In this document: one piece after another, positions 26,811 through 36,741 of the stretch
How the letters are laid out: each line of letters begins with the position of its first letter
Numbering within the stretch: the first letter of the stretch is position 1
From: Clavibacter capsici
Lineage (GTDB): Bacteria; Actinomycetota; Actinomycetes; Actinomycetales; Microbacteriaceae
Reading direction: 5' to 3'
NCBI RefSeq assembly: GCF_001280205.1
Contig: NZ_CP012573.1
Coordinates: 2,108,001 to 2,172,000 of the forward strand
Length of the DNA: 64,000 nucleotides
Position numbers and translations under genes: made by a program
The notes under the pieces: generated by a model
Database searches by the model: none
The model's input: only the letters and a program-made list of their open reading frames with translations
Told to the model about the DNA's origin: nothing

Positions 26811-28121
26811 TCAGCCGCCGAGCGCGCCGCCGCAGCGGTGCAGCTCGGCCGCGAGGGCGTCGATCCCGGCGCGTGCCGACCCCGCGGGGACGGACGGGTC
26901 CACGTCCTCCGCCCAGATCGTGAACGCGACCTCGGTGCCGTCCTCCGCGTCGGCGATGCCGGTGAGGCCGTGCATCCGCTCGAGCGTGCCGGTCTTGCCG
27001 CGGATCCGGCCGGCGGCCCCGGCCGCCTCCCCCGTGAACCGGCCCTCCTCCGCGAGGGTGCCCGTGCGCCCGGCGACCGCGAGGCCGGCGTCGACGACGG
27101 CGAGGTCGCCGCGGTGCTCCGCGACCCGCACCATGAGCGCGGTGAGCAGCGCGGCCGGCACCCGGTTCGCGTCCGACAGGCCGGATCCGTCGACCAGCAC
27201 GATGCCGCCGGTCGGCAGGTCGAGGTCGGCGAGGGCGAGAGGCGTGCCGCGCTGGATGTCCGCGGCCGCGCTGCCCGCGCCCGTCTCGATCGCGACGAGG
27301 CGCGCGAGGGTCTCCGCGAGCGTGTCGTCGGAGTGGGTGAGCATATGGCCGACCAGGTCGCGGACGGGAGCCGACTCGACGGTGCCGAGCACGGCGGATC
27401 CCGCGGGCGCGGTCACGAGCTCGCCGTCGGCGGCCACGTCGTCGCCGAGCAGCGGCGCGAAGGCCTCGGCCGCGCGCGCGACCGCCGCCTCGCCACGACG
27501 GGAGTAGGGCTCGGCCGGGTCGTCGCGGTCGCCGTCGACCATGAGCGCGGTGATGTTGGACATGGATCCCCCGCGCCTCGCCTCGAGCGGCCACTCCGGC
27601 AGCCACGCGGGGCCGGTGAAGAGGCTGCTGTCGACCTGGAGGCGGCGGACGGGGACGCCCGCGAGGTCGGGGTCCCGGCTGCGGGAGTCGAGCACCTGCC
27701 GGGCGAGGTCGTCGAGGTGCGGGGCGTCCGGGTAGACGCCGTCGGTGCCGGACGGGAGCCGGCTGAGGGTGGGGTCGCCGCCGCCGACGAGGACGACCGT
27801 GTCGGCGCGCGCGCCCTGCACGACGCGCGTGGCGATGCGGCGGTCGGGGCCGAGCGCCTCGACGGCGGCCGCGGCGGTGAGGACCTTCATGGTGCTGGCG
27901 GTCGGGGCGGGCACGTCGCCGCGCACGTCGACCAGCGGCGCGCCCGCCTGCCCGTCGACCTCCGCCGCGGAGAGGTGCAGCGTGCCGGTGGACCAGCCGC
28001 CGGTGAGCGCGTCGACCGTGCAGGACGCGGGATCCGCCGCGGCGCCGCCGACGGGAGACGGGAGGACCCCCGTGGCGAGGCCGGTCGCCACGACCGCGGT
28101 CGCGACGACGGCCGCGAGCAC
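26811..28121 (-). CDS. dacB: D-alanyl-D-alanine carboxypeptidase/endopeptidase (PBP4, DacB-like); start probably disrupted
   Basis: Penicillin-binding protein trimming peptidoglycan cross-links outside the membrane, 436 aa as drawn. All three active-site motifs are present: SxxK as STMK (about residue 80), SxN-like GSGLSDANRV, and KTG in RGKTGTLERM. The in-frame GTG at 28121 begins inside the hydrophobic part of the signal peptide and lacks a basic n-region. Reading upstream in the same frame gives an Arg-rich n-region (RPRRVGPSSRVARRRSAVL) but no ATG/GTG/TTG before a stop. A TACCCT hexamer instead points to the ATG at 28187-28189, out of frame with the body, so a frameshift or base error between about 28125 and 28186 is likely. 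Confidence 0.8.
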   Translation of the reverse strand: MLAAVVATAVVATGLATGVLPSPVGGAAADPASCTVDALTGGWSTGTLHLSAAEVDGQAGAPLVDVRGDVPAPTASTMKVLTAAAAVEALGPDRRIATRVVQGARADTVVLVGGGDPTLSRLPSGTDGVYPDAPHLDDLARQVLDSRSRDPDLAGVPVRRLQVDSSLFTGPAWLPEWPLEARRGGSMSNITALMVDGDRDDPAEPYSRRGEAAVARAAEAFAPLLGDDVAADGELVTAPAGSAVLGTVESAPVRDLVGHMLTHSDDTLAETLARLVAIETGAGSAAADIQRGTPLALADLDLPTGGIVLVDGSGLSDANRVPAALLTALMVRVAEHRGDLAVVDAGLAVAGRTGTLAEEGRFTGEAAGAAGRIRGKTGTLERMHGLTGIADAEDGTEVAFTIWAEDVDPSVPAGSARAGIDALAAELHRCGGALGG

Positions 28122-28195
28122 GGCGGACCGGCGGCGGGCGACGCGGGACGAGGGCCCGACGCGGCGCGGGCGGGCGGGGATCCGGTCATGTCCTC

Positions 28196-28201
28196 AGGGT
28201 A
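28196..28201 (-). promoter_or_regulatory. -10 hexamer pointing to ATG at 28189
   Basis: TACCCT, 6-base gap (GAGGAC) to an ATG at 28189..28187. That ATG is two bases out of phase with the dacB body. Confidence 0.4.
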
Positions 28202-28300
28202 GGAAACGCTGACGCCCGACGCCTCCGCCGCGGGTGCCGGCGGCTCCCCCGCGCGGAGGACGTGCCCCGGCGCGGCCAGCGACCGGTCGCGGCCCCCGGG

Positions 28301-28909
28301 TCAGCGCAGCAGCCCGCCCTGCTTCCCGGACTCCGCCCAGGCGAGGGCGCGCGTGACGACGCGCTCGCTCACGTCGAGCACGCGGGCGATCTCCGCCGTG
28401 TCGCGGCCCTTGGACCGCTCCTCCACGGCGATCATGAGCTTCCGGCGGGTGATGCCCTTGGGCAGCGAGGGCGGCGCAGGCGCGACGGGCGCGGCGGCGG
28501 CCTCGGGAGCAGCCGTCTCGCCGGAGCGGCGGCGTCGTCGCTCGGACTCCGTCGTCGCCTCGACGGTGGCGAGCGCGAGCGTGACGGCGAAGAGCCCGCG
28601 GCCGGCCTCGGTGCCCGCCTCCAGCCCGTCGCGGATGGCGCGGAAGGCGATGCCGCGCGCCTCGAGCCCGTTGAGGATCCGCACCACGTCGGCGGTGCCG
28701 GGCCCCAGCCGGTCGAGGCTCACGACGAGGAGCTCGTCGTTCTCGCGGAGGTAGTCGAGCGCGTCCTGGAGGCCGGGCCGCGGCGCCTTGGGGCCGCCCG
28801 CGACGTCGACGAAGATGCGCTCGCAGCCCGCGGCGTCGAGGGCGTCGACCTGGTCCTGGTACGACTCCTCGGAGCGCGCGACGCGCACGTACCCGACGAG
28901 CGTGGTCAT
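28301..28909 (-). CDS. Serine-recombinase-like protein lacking the catalytic serine
   Basis: 202 aa. Residues 1-130 match the resolvase/invertase catalytic fold (GYVRVA..., PRPGLQDAL, VVSLDRLGPGTADVV, GLFAVTLALATVEATTESERR), and 155-200 form a helix-turn-helix DNA-binding tail (KGRDTAEIARVLDVSERVVTRAL). However the nucleophile position, Ser in the usual RVST motif, is Ala11 here, and the second Arg of the DRLGR motif is Pro. Two active-site residues are therefore gone, while R9 and the first DR are kept. It is more likely a DNA-binding protein than an active recombinase. The ATG at 28909 has AGGAGGGGG upstream. No inverted repeats of a transposon surround it. Confidence 0.8.
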   Translation of the reverse strand: MTTLVGYVRVARSEESYQDQVDALDAAGCERIFVDVAGGPKAPRPGLQDALDYLRENDELLVVSLDRLGPGTADVVRILNGLEARGIAFRAIRDGLEAGTEAGRGLFAVTLALATVEATTESERRRRRSGETAAPEAAAAPVAPAPPSLPKGITRRKLMIAVEERSKGRDTAEIARVLDVSERVVTRALAWAESGKQGGLLR

Positions 28910-28945
28910 CGGTCCCCCTCCTGCGTGCGCGGCTCGCACGCGACG

Positions 28946-28978
28946 ACGGGCGGGCACCGTCCCGCGGTGCCCGCCCGT
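28946..28978 (-). terminator. Terminator after DUF3072 gene
   Basis: ACGGGCGGGCACCG, 5-base loop, CGGTGCCCGCCCGT: perfect 14-bp stem just past the stop of the gene at 28999-29271. Confidence 0.9.
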
Positions 28979-28998
28979 GCGATCATGCCCGGCTCAGC

Positions 28999-29271
28999 TC
29001 AGCTCGCGTCGTCCGACTGCGGCGACGCGGTCTCCTTCTTCTCCTGCAGGCGCTCGATCTGCTCGCTCGCCTCGGCCTTGTTGAGGTCGGCGGGGATCTC
29101 CTCGCCGGCCTGGCTGGCGAGCGAGTCGAGGTAGCTGCGCTGCGCGCCGGTCATCGGCTCGTCGCCCGTGACCCACGTGCTCGGGTCCTTCTCGGCGCTC
29201 TGGGGCGGCGTGGGCGTGGAGGAGCCGAGCATCTCCTTGTCGCCGGTGGTGTCCTGGTTCGCATCGCTCAT
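28999..29271 (-). CDS. DUF3072 domain-containing protein
   Basis: 90-aa hydrophilic protein. The conserved part is DEPMTGAQRSYLDSLASQAGE, recalling the DUF3072 core (MTxxQ...YL..L...AGE), followed by a Lys/Glu-rich helix (ADLNKAEASEQIERLQEKK). The N-terminal 35 residues are low-complexity. Known only as a small actinobacterial/proteobacterial family without assigned role. ATG at 29271 has GAGGAGG 7 bases upstream. Monocistronic judging by the terminator behind it. Confidence 0.8.
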   Translation of the reverse strand: MSDANQDTTGDKEMLGSSTPTPPQSAEKDPSTWVTGDEPMTGAQRSYLDSLASQAGEEIPADLNKAEASEQIERLQEKKETASPQSDDAS

Positions 29272-29360
29272 GGTCGTGCCTCCTCGTGGTGGTGCCTCCG
29301 ACGCTACTCGCGACCGACGACACCGGGCGGGGCGACGGGGGCGCGGGCGACGCTCGGCGG

Positions 29361-30566
29361 CTAGCGTCGGCCGCCGCGCAGCAGGGCGTCGCGGTGCTCG
29401 GTGACGGCCAGGAGCAGGCGCCGCTCGTCGTCGAGGTGGCCGGCCTCGGATCGGCCGGACGCTGCGGGCCGCTCGGACAGCATCCGCTGCCGGGCGAAGG
29501 CGAGGCGCGTGGCGTCGCGGGTGAACAGGCTCATCGCCCGGCCGGCCTCGCCGCCGCGCGTGCGCGCCCACAGCCGCGCGCGGCGGCGCCCCTGCCACGT
29601 GCTCAGCATCTCCACCTCGGCGGGCGTGAACCAGCCGACGGCGGCGTACTCGCGGAGGCGGCGGCGCGTGAGGTGGATCTCGTACCGGCGCAGCAGGATC
29701 ACGACCACCACGAGGAACGCGAAGATCGGCACCTGCAGCAGCACGTAGAAGGAGAGGAAGTCGCCCGTGATGGTGACGCCCGTGTTCCAGAGCGCGTGCA
29801 GCACGATGGCGCCCACCAGCCCGACCGCGCCGAGGCCGAGCGCCGCTCCCGGCCCGCGGCGTGCGCCGTAGCCGATGGCGATGCCGGTGATCATCGTGAA
29901 GGTCACGTGCGCGAACGGCGAGAACAGGCCCCTGAGCACGAACGTGCCGACGAGCGTGCCGGCCGTGCCGGAGACGAGCGGGCCGCCGAAGTAGACGATG
30001 TTCTCCGTGAAGGCGAACCCGGCCGCGATGGTGGCGCCGTAGACGATGCCGTCCACCGGCCCGTCGAAGTGGCGGCGCGCGACCCAGAAGATGAGGAGCA
30101 GGCCGATCGCCTTGGCCGACTCCTCCACCACGGGCGCCTGGACGGCGAGCTGCAGGAACTCGGTGTAGCGGGTGGGCACGCCGACGGCCAGGCGCGCGTA
30201 CTGCACGACGAGGTCGAACAGGAGCGCGATCGCCACCGACGCGGCGGCGCCCCACAGCAGCGCGAAGAGGAGGGCGAGGCGCGGCTCGGGCTCCCACCTG
30301 TCGACCCAGCGGATGGCGAGGAGCACGCCGGCGAGCGGGATGAGGGCGAGGAGCGCGCAGATCGCGACGGCCTGGATCCCGAGGCTGAGCACGAGGTACG
30401 CCGCCACGACGAGGCCGACGAGCAGCAGGACGGCGACGCCCACGACGCCGAGCACGGCCGAGGCGGTGATGCGGGACGACCCGTGCGGCGTCGGCAGCTC
30501 CATGGCGGGAGGCGGCGAGGCCGGCGAGGGACGGTGGACGGTCACGGGGACGGACGGGTCGGTCAC
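29361..30566 (-). CDS. PrsW family intramembrane metalloprotease
   Basis: 401 aa, about nine membrane helices, of the CAAX-protease-like superfamily; Bacillus PrsW cleaves the anti-sigma factor RsiW. Motifs: EExxK as VVEESAKAIG, FAFTEN, SPFAHVTFTM and HALWN, which together supply metal-binding Glu and His. A ~110-residue cytosolic C-terminal extension (Arg-rich, helical) is present. GTG at 30566 follows GAGAGGG; an ATG about 22 codons later is the alternative. The target anti-sigma factor is not in this window. Confidence 0.88.
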   Translation of the reverse strand: MTDPSVPVTVHRPSPASPPPAMELPTPHGSSRITASAVLGVVGVAVLLLVGLVVAAYLVLSLGIQAVAICALLALIPLAGVLLAIRWVDRWEPEPRLALLFALLWGAAASVAIALLFDLVVQYARLAVGVPTRYTEFLQLAVQAPVVEESAKAIGLLLIFWVARRHFDGPVDGIVYGATIAAGFAFTENIVYFGGPLVSGTAGTLVGTFVLRGLFSPFAHVTFTMITGIAIGYGARRGPGAALGLGAVGLVGAIVLHALWNTGVTITGDFLSFYVLLQVPIFAFLVVVVILLRRYEIHLTRRRLREYAAVGWFTPAEVEMLSTWQGRRRARLWARTRGGEAGRAMSLFTRDATRLAFARQRMLSERPAASGRSEAGHLDDERRLLLAVTEHRDALLRGGRR

Positions 30567-30669
30567 GACGGCCCTCTCTTCGGCGGATCGGCGTCGCCAG
30601 CCTACTGGCGGGATCCGCCGCCGACCGGGGCCGGGTCGCGCCGGGACACGCGGCGGGACGCCCCGCGGA

Positions 30670-32088
<1,419 letters not shown>

Positions 32089-32095
32089 GCGATCC

Positions 32096-32101
32096 ACTGT
32101 A
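32096..32101 (-). promoter_or_regulatory. -10 hexamer, leaderless FAD oxidase promoter
   Basis: TACAGT, 7-base gap to the ATG at 32088; 45 bases from the alkA start on the other strand. Confidence 0.5.
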
Positions 32102-32146
32102 GGTCGCGCGCCCGTCGTGGTCGGGGGCGTCGGGCAGGCTGGGCGC

Positions 32147-33091
32147 ATGGACTCCCCCGGCGCCGCCGCCCACGTCGACCGCACGGTGCTCGAGGTCCCC
32201 GGTCCCTTCGACGGCGGCGGCGTGATCCGCTTCCTCTCCTGGCACGCGGTGACGGGCGCCGAGGAGGGGGACTCGACGTCGTTCACGCAGTCGGCGCGGC
32301 TCGCGCACGGCGCGGGGACGGTGACCGTGCGGCTTGTCGACGCGGACGCGCCTGGCCGCGCGCCCGACGCGTCCACGCGCGTCGAGGTGACGACGCGCGT
32401 CGAGCACGCGGACGACGCCGTCGAGCTCCTCGCCGGCACGCGCCGCCTCCTCGGCCTCGACGTGGACTCCGCGCGCATCGACGCCGACCTCGCCCGCGAC
32501 CCCGCGCTCGCCGCCGCCGTCCGCGCGACGCCGGGCCTGCGGATCCCCGGCACGCTGGATCCGCGGAGCACCCTCTTCCGCACCATCGTCGGCCAGCAGA
32601 TCTCCGTCGCCAGCGCCCGCGCCACCCACGGCCGCATGACGGCGGACCTCGGGGAGGACCTGCCCGCGTCTGTCGCGCACGGATCCGTCATGCGCCTCAT
32701 GCCCTCGGCCGCCCGCATCGCGCGCGACGGCGCCGAGCTCCTGCGCGGGCCGGCACGACGCACGGCCACGCTGATCCGCCTCGCCGAGGCCCTCGAGACC
32801 GGCGAGCTCGTGATCGAGCCCGGCATGCCGCGCGCCGAGCTCCGGGCCGCGCTCGTCGCGTTCCACGGCGTGGGCCCCTGGACCGCCGACTACGTCGCGA
32901 TGCGCGCGCTCGGAGAGCCGGACATCCTGCTCTCCGGCGACCTCATCGTCCGCCGCGGCGCCGCCGCCCTCGGCCTCCCCGACGAGGCGCGCTCACTCGA
33001 CTCCCGCTCCGCCGCGTGGTCGCCGTGGCGCTCCTACGCGACCCTGCACCTCTGGCGCGTCATGACGGACGGCATGCCCGCGGCGGGCTGA
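32147..33091 (+). CDS. DNA-3-methyladenine glycosylase II (AlkA-like)
   Basis: 314-aa base-excision repair glycosylase. N-terminal AlkA-type TBP-like domain (about 10-100), then the HhH-GPD core: TIVGQQISVASAR (about 145-157), helix-hairpin-helix GVGPWTADYVAMRAL, and the catalytic Asp in ILLSGDLIVRRG. The extra N-terminal region lacks Ada-type Cys methyl-acceptor domains, so it is a plain AlkA, not an Ada fusion. ATG at 32147 lies 6 bases after CAGGCT (weak leaderless form). Ends 4 bases from the Ku stop (convergent). Repair context with ku and ligD. Confidence 0.9.
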   Translation: MDSPGAAAHVDRTVLEVPGPFDGGGVIRFLSWHAVTGAEEGDSTSFTQSARLAHGAGTVTVRLVDADAPGRAPDASTRVEVTTRVEHADDAVELLAGTRRLLGLDVDSARIDADLARDPALAAAVRATPGLRIPGTLDPRSTLFRTIVGQQISVASARATHGRMTADLGEDLPASVAHGSVMRLMPSAARIARDGAELLRGPARRTATLIRLAEALETGELVIEPGMPRAELRAALVAFHGVGPWTADYVAMRALGEPDILLSGDLIVRRGAAALGLPDEARSLDSRSAAWSPWRSYATLHLWRVMTDGMPAAG

Positions 33092-33095
33092 CGCC

Positions 33096-34115
33096 TCACG
33101 CGCTCTTCCTCTCGGACGTCGCCTTCTTCGCGGCCGGCTTCTTCTTCGCTGCGGTCGAGTTCGCGGACGTCGACTTCGCCTTCGACGCCGTCCTCGGCTT
33201 CGCGGCCGCCTTCTTCGCGGTGCCCGTCTTCGCGGGAGCGTCGTCGTCGGCGTCGGACGCCGCCGCCTTCCCCTTCCGCGCGGGCGCCTTCTTCGCGGGC
33301 GCCTTCCTCCCGCCGGATGCCCCGCCCCGGCTCCGCTCGATGCTCCGCTTCAGCGCGTCCATGAGGTCGAGCACCTCGCCGCCGGAGTCCTCCTCGTCGG
33401 AGTCGCCCTCGCCGAACGTCGCGTCGGTGTCGAGCGAGTCGCCCTGCGCGAGCTTCGCGTCGATGAGCGTCTTGAGCTGCTCCTGGTACTCGTCGCTGAA
33501 CTTCGACGGGTCGAAGTCCTCGGCGAACCCCTCCACGAGCTGCGCCGACATCTTCAGCTCCCGCGGCGAGACCTTGGGCGCCGCATCCAGCGACGGGAAG
33601 TCGGCCTCGCGCACCTCGTCGTCCCAGAGCAGCGTCTGCAGCATGAGCACGTCGCCGCGCACGCGGAGGGCCGCCAGGCGGGTGCGCTGGCGGAGGGTCA
33701 CGTGCACGATCGCGGTGCGGTCGGTCTCCTGCAGCGTGCGGCGGAGGAGCGCGTACGACTTGGGGCTCGAGGAGTCGGGCTCGAGGAAGTAGCTGCGGTC
33801 GAGCATCACCGGGTCGATCTGATCGCTCGGCACGAACTCGACGACGTCGATCTCGCGGCTCCTCTCCTCGGGGAGGGACGAGAGGTCCTCCTCGGTGATC
33901 ACCACCGTGCGGTCGCCGTCGTCGAACGCCTTGTCGATGTGCGCGTAGTCGACGACCTTGCCGCACACCTCGCAGCGGCGCTGATACCGGATCCGCCCGC
34001 CGTCGGCGTCGTGCACCTGGTGCAGCGGGACGTCGTGGTCCTGCGTCGCGCTGTACACCTTCACGGGCACGTTGACGAGGCCGAAGGTGACGGCGCCCTT
34101 CCAGATGGCTCTCAT
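33096..34115 (-). CDS. ku: Non-homologous end-joining protein Ku
   Basis: 339 aa. Homodimeric ring that caps DNA double-strand ends and recruits LigD. The sequence opens with the conserved MRAIWKGAVTFGLVNVPVKV-type block, contains a CEVCG motif (about 48-52) and the bridge region to about residue 250. A 75-residue tail rich in Lys/Ala/Pro (PAKKAPARKGK... to the end) follows; such basic extensions in actinobacterial Ku bind DNA and modulate end-bridging. ATG at 34115 is 6 bases after TTCACT, without a ribosome-binding site. Divergent from ligD with 37 bases between start codons. Confidence 0.95.
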   Translation of the reverse strand: MRAIWKGAVTFGLVNVPVKVYSATQDHDVPLHQVHDADGGRIRYQRRCEVCGKVVDYAHIDKAFDDGDRTVVITEEDLSSLPEERSREIDVVEFVPSDQIDPVMLDRSYFLEPDSSSPKSYALLRRTLQETDRTAIVHVTLRQRTRLAALRVRGDVLMLQTLLWDDEVREADFPSLDAAPKVSPRELKMSAQLVEGFAEDFDPSKFSDEYQEQLKTLIDAKLAQGDSLDTDATFGEGDSDEEDSGGEVLDLMDALKRSIERSRGGASGGRKAPAKKAPARKGKAAASDADDDAPAKTGTAKKAAAKPRTASKAKSTSANSTAAKKKPAAKKATSERKSA

Positions 34116-34152
34116 GGATCCAGTGAACACCGGCCCGGTCCATGCTGGAGCG

Positions 34153-36654
34153 ATGGCGGGCGCGAAGCAGCAGGTGGAGGTCGAGGGGCGGCGGATCACG
34201 CTGACGAACCTCGACAAGGTGCTGTACCCGGCCACCGGCACGACCAAGGGCGACGTGATCGCGTACTACGCGGCCATCGCGCCGCACATGCTGCCGCACC
34301 TCCGCGACCGGCCGGTGACCCGCAAGCGCTGGGTCGACGGCGTCGGGACCGATGACGAGCCGGGGAAGATGTTCTTCCAGAAGGACCTCGACGCCCACAC
34401 GCCGGAGTGGGTCCAGCGGCGGGCGATCCAGCACCGCGACCACGCGAACGACTACCCCCTCGTCGCCGACGTCGCGACGCTCACCTGGCTCGGGCAGATC
34501 GCGGCGCTCGAGCTGCACGTGCCGCAGTGGCGCTTCGGCCGCACGGGCGACGTGCGTCGCCCCGACCGCCTCGTGCTCGACTTCGACCCGGGACCCGGCG
34601 CCGGACTTCCCGAGTGCGTCGAGGTCGCGGGGGCGGCCCGCGCGATCCTCCGCGACATGGGCCTCGAGCCCTACCCGGTGACGAGCGGATCCAAGGGGAT
34701 CCACCTCTACGCGGCCCTCGACGGCAGCCACGACGCGGACGCCATCTCCGAGGTGGCGCACGAGCTCGCCCGCGCGCTCGAGGCCGACCACCCCGACCTC
34801 GTCGTGAGCGACATGAGGAAGGCGTTGCGGCACGGCAAGGTGCTCGTCGACTGGAGCCAGAACAACCCGGCCAAGACGACGGTGGCGCCGTACTCGCTGC
34901 GCGGCCGCTCCCGGCCGACCGTCGCGGTGCCGCGCACGTGGCGCGAGCTCGCGTCGCCGACCCTCCGGCACCTGGAGATGGACGAGGTCGTCGCGCGGAT
35001 GCGGAGGCGCCAGGATCCGCTCGCCCCCGTCGAGGAGGGACACCGCGAGAGCCTGGAGCCGACGCCCGAGCGGCTCGCGGGCTTCGCACGGAAGGAGCCG
35101 GCCGACGACCGCCTCGCCACCTACCGCTCGAAGCGCGACGCGGCCAAGACGAGCGAGCCCGTGCCCGCGGAGTCCCCGGCGCCGTCGGAGGGCCGCTCCT
35201 TCGTGATCCAGGAGCACCACGCCCGCGCGCTGCACTGGGACTTCCGGCTGGAGCACGACGGCGTGCTCGTGAGCTGGGCCCTCCCCAAGGGCGTGCCCAC
35301 CGAGCACGGCACGGACCACCTCGCGGTGCAGACCGAGGACCACCCGGTCGAGTACGGCGCGTTCGAGGGCACGATCCCCGCGGGCGAGTACGGCGGCGGC
35401 GAGGTGACGATCTGGGACGCGGGCACCTACGAGCTGGAGAAGTGGCGCGACGGCAAGGAGGTCATCGCGACGCTGCACGGTCGAGGCTCCGGCACCGGCA
35501 TCGACGGGCCCCGGCGGTACGCGCTCATCCACACGGGCGGGCACGGCAAGGCCGACGCGAACTGGCTGATCCACCTGATGGAGCCCGCCGACGCCCCCGC
35601 GAAGGCGCACGCGAGGCCCGCACGCCCCGCCGCCCTGGAGAGGGCGGGAGGGCGCACGCGCGTCGGCGCGCGACGGAGGGGCGGCGCCGCATCCGCCCCC
35701 GCGCCCATGCTCGCGACGGCCGCGACCGGCGCCGGCCTCGACCCCGACGAGGAGTGGGCCGTCGAGATGAAGTGGGACGGCTACCGCGCGATCGCCGTCG
35801 TCGCCGACGGCCGCGCGACCATCACGAGCCGCAACGGCGTCGACCTCACGCCCGCCTTCCCCGAGCTCGCCGAGCTGCCCGACTCCCTCGACGTCGACGC
35901 GGCCGTGCTCGACGGCGAGATCGTCGTGCTCGGCGACGGCGGCCGCCCGGACTTCGGCCTCCTGCAGACGCGCCTCGGGCTCACCGGCGAGAAGGACGTC
36001 GCGCGCGCCCGGAAGGCCGCGCCCGTGCACCTCATGCTCTTCGACGCCCTCGCGATCGGCGACCGCGTGCTCGTGGAGGAGCCGTACCGGGAGCGCCGGG
36101 CCGCGCTCCTCGACGCCGTCCGCTCGCCGGGCCGCGGCCGGATCCAGGTCCCGCCCGCCTTCGACGGCGACCTCGACGGGGCGCTCGCCACCAGCCGCGA
36201 GCTCGGCCTCGAGGGCGTCGTCGCCAAGCGCGTCGACGCGCCCTACGAGTCGGGCCGCCGATCCAGCGCGTGGCTGAAGGTCAAGCACCACCGGGCGCAG
36301 GAGGTCGTGGTCGGCGGCTGGCGACCCGGATCCGGCAGCCGCGCATCCGGCGTCGGCTCGCTGCTCGTCGGCGTCCCCGGCCCCGACGGCCTGGATTACG
36401 CGGGCCGCGTCGGCACGGGCTTCACCGAGCGCGACCTCGCCGACGCCCTCCGCCGCTTCCGCCCGCTCGCGCGGAAGACGAGCCCCTTCGCCGACGTGCC
36501 GGCCGCCGACGCCCGCGACGCGCACTGGATCACGCCCCGCCTCGTCGGCGAGGTCGAGTTCGCCGAGTGGACCTCCACGGGGCGCCTCCGCCAGGCGTCC
36601 TGGCGCGGCTGGCGGCACGACAAGTCGCCCGACGAGGTCGTGCGCGAGGACTGA
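34153..36654 (+). CDS. ligD: Multifunctional NHEJ DNA ligase LigD (POL-PE-LIG)
   Basis: 833-aa ATP-dependent end-joining enzyme. Domain order as in Mycobacterium: polymerase/primase (about 10-290) with the metal pair D143/D145 in LDFDPGPG; 3'-phosphoesterase (about 350-465) with HHARALHWDFRLEHDG (H361, D363); Arg/Ala linker; ligase (about 515-830) with nucleophile K540 in EMKWDGYRAI and GLEGVVAKR. Fills, cleans and seals broken ends held by Ku. ATG at 34153 is 6 bases after CATGCT, suggesting leaderless initiation. No ribosome-binding site is apparent. Confidence 0.96.
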   Translation: MAGAKQQVEVEGRRITLTNLDKVLYPATGTTKGDVIAYYAAIAPHMLPHLRDRPVTRKRWVDGVGTDDEPGKMFFQKDLDAHTPEWVQRRAIQHRDHANDYPLVADVATLTWLGQIAALELHVPQWRFGRTGDVRRPDRLVLDFDPGPGAGLPECVEVAGAARAILRDMGLEPYPVTSGSKGIHLYAALDGSHDADAISEVAHELARALEADHPDLVVSDMRKALRHGKVLVDWSQNNPAKTTVAPYSLRGRSRPTVAVPRTWRELASPTLRHLEMDEVVARMRRRQDPLAPVEEGHRESLEPTPERLAGFARKEPADDRLATYRSKRDAAKTSEPVPAESPAPSEGRSFVIQEHHARALHWDFRLEHDGVLVSWALPKGVPTEHGTDHLAVQTEDHPVEYGAFEGTIPAGEYGGGEVTIWDAGTYELEKWRDGKEVIATLHGRGSGTGIDGPRRYALIHTGGHGKADANWLIHLMEPADAPAKAHARPARPAALERAGGRTRVGARRRGGAASAPAPMLATAATGAGLDPDEEWAVEMKWDGYRAIAVVADGRATITSRNGVDLTPAFPELAELPDSLDVDAAVLDGEIVVLGDGGRPDFGLLQTRLGLTGEKDVARARKAAPVHLMLFDALAIGDRVLVEEPYRERRAALLDAVRSPGRGRIQVPPAFDGDLDGALATSRELGLEGVVAKRVDAPYESGRRSSAWLKVKHHRAQEVVVGGWRPGSGSRASGVGSLLVGVPGPDGLDYAGRVGTGFTERDLADALRRFRPLARKTSPFADVPAADARDAHWITPRLVGEVEFAEWTSTGRLRQASWRGWRHDKSPDEVVRED

Positions 36655-36729
36655 CCCGCGCGACCGCCCGTGAGGCGGACCTTCCCATGCACGTTATGAC
36701 CGCAACCGCGCCCGGCCACGCCCGCCCGA

Positions 36730-36735
36730 TACGCT
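36730..36735 (+). promoter_or_regulatory. -10 hexamer, leaderless FAH-family promoter
   Basis: TACGCT, 6-base gap (CGGGGC) to the ATG at 36742. Confidence 0.5.
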
Positions 36736-36741
36736 CGGGGC

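Noticed and set aside
28261-28300. Hairpin-like GCGACCGGTCGC after the recombinase-like gene
   Set aside because: A loopless palindrome within GC-rich sequence; not a convincing terminator.
33034-36618. Very long minus-strand open frame opposite ligD and continuing through ku
   Set aside because: Out of frame with Ku and antisense to LigD; no recognisable domain.
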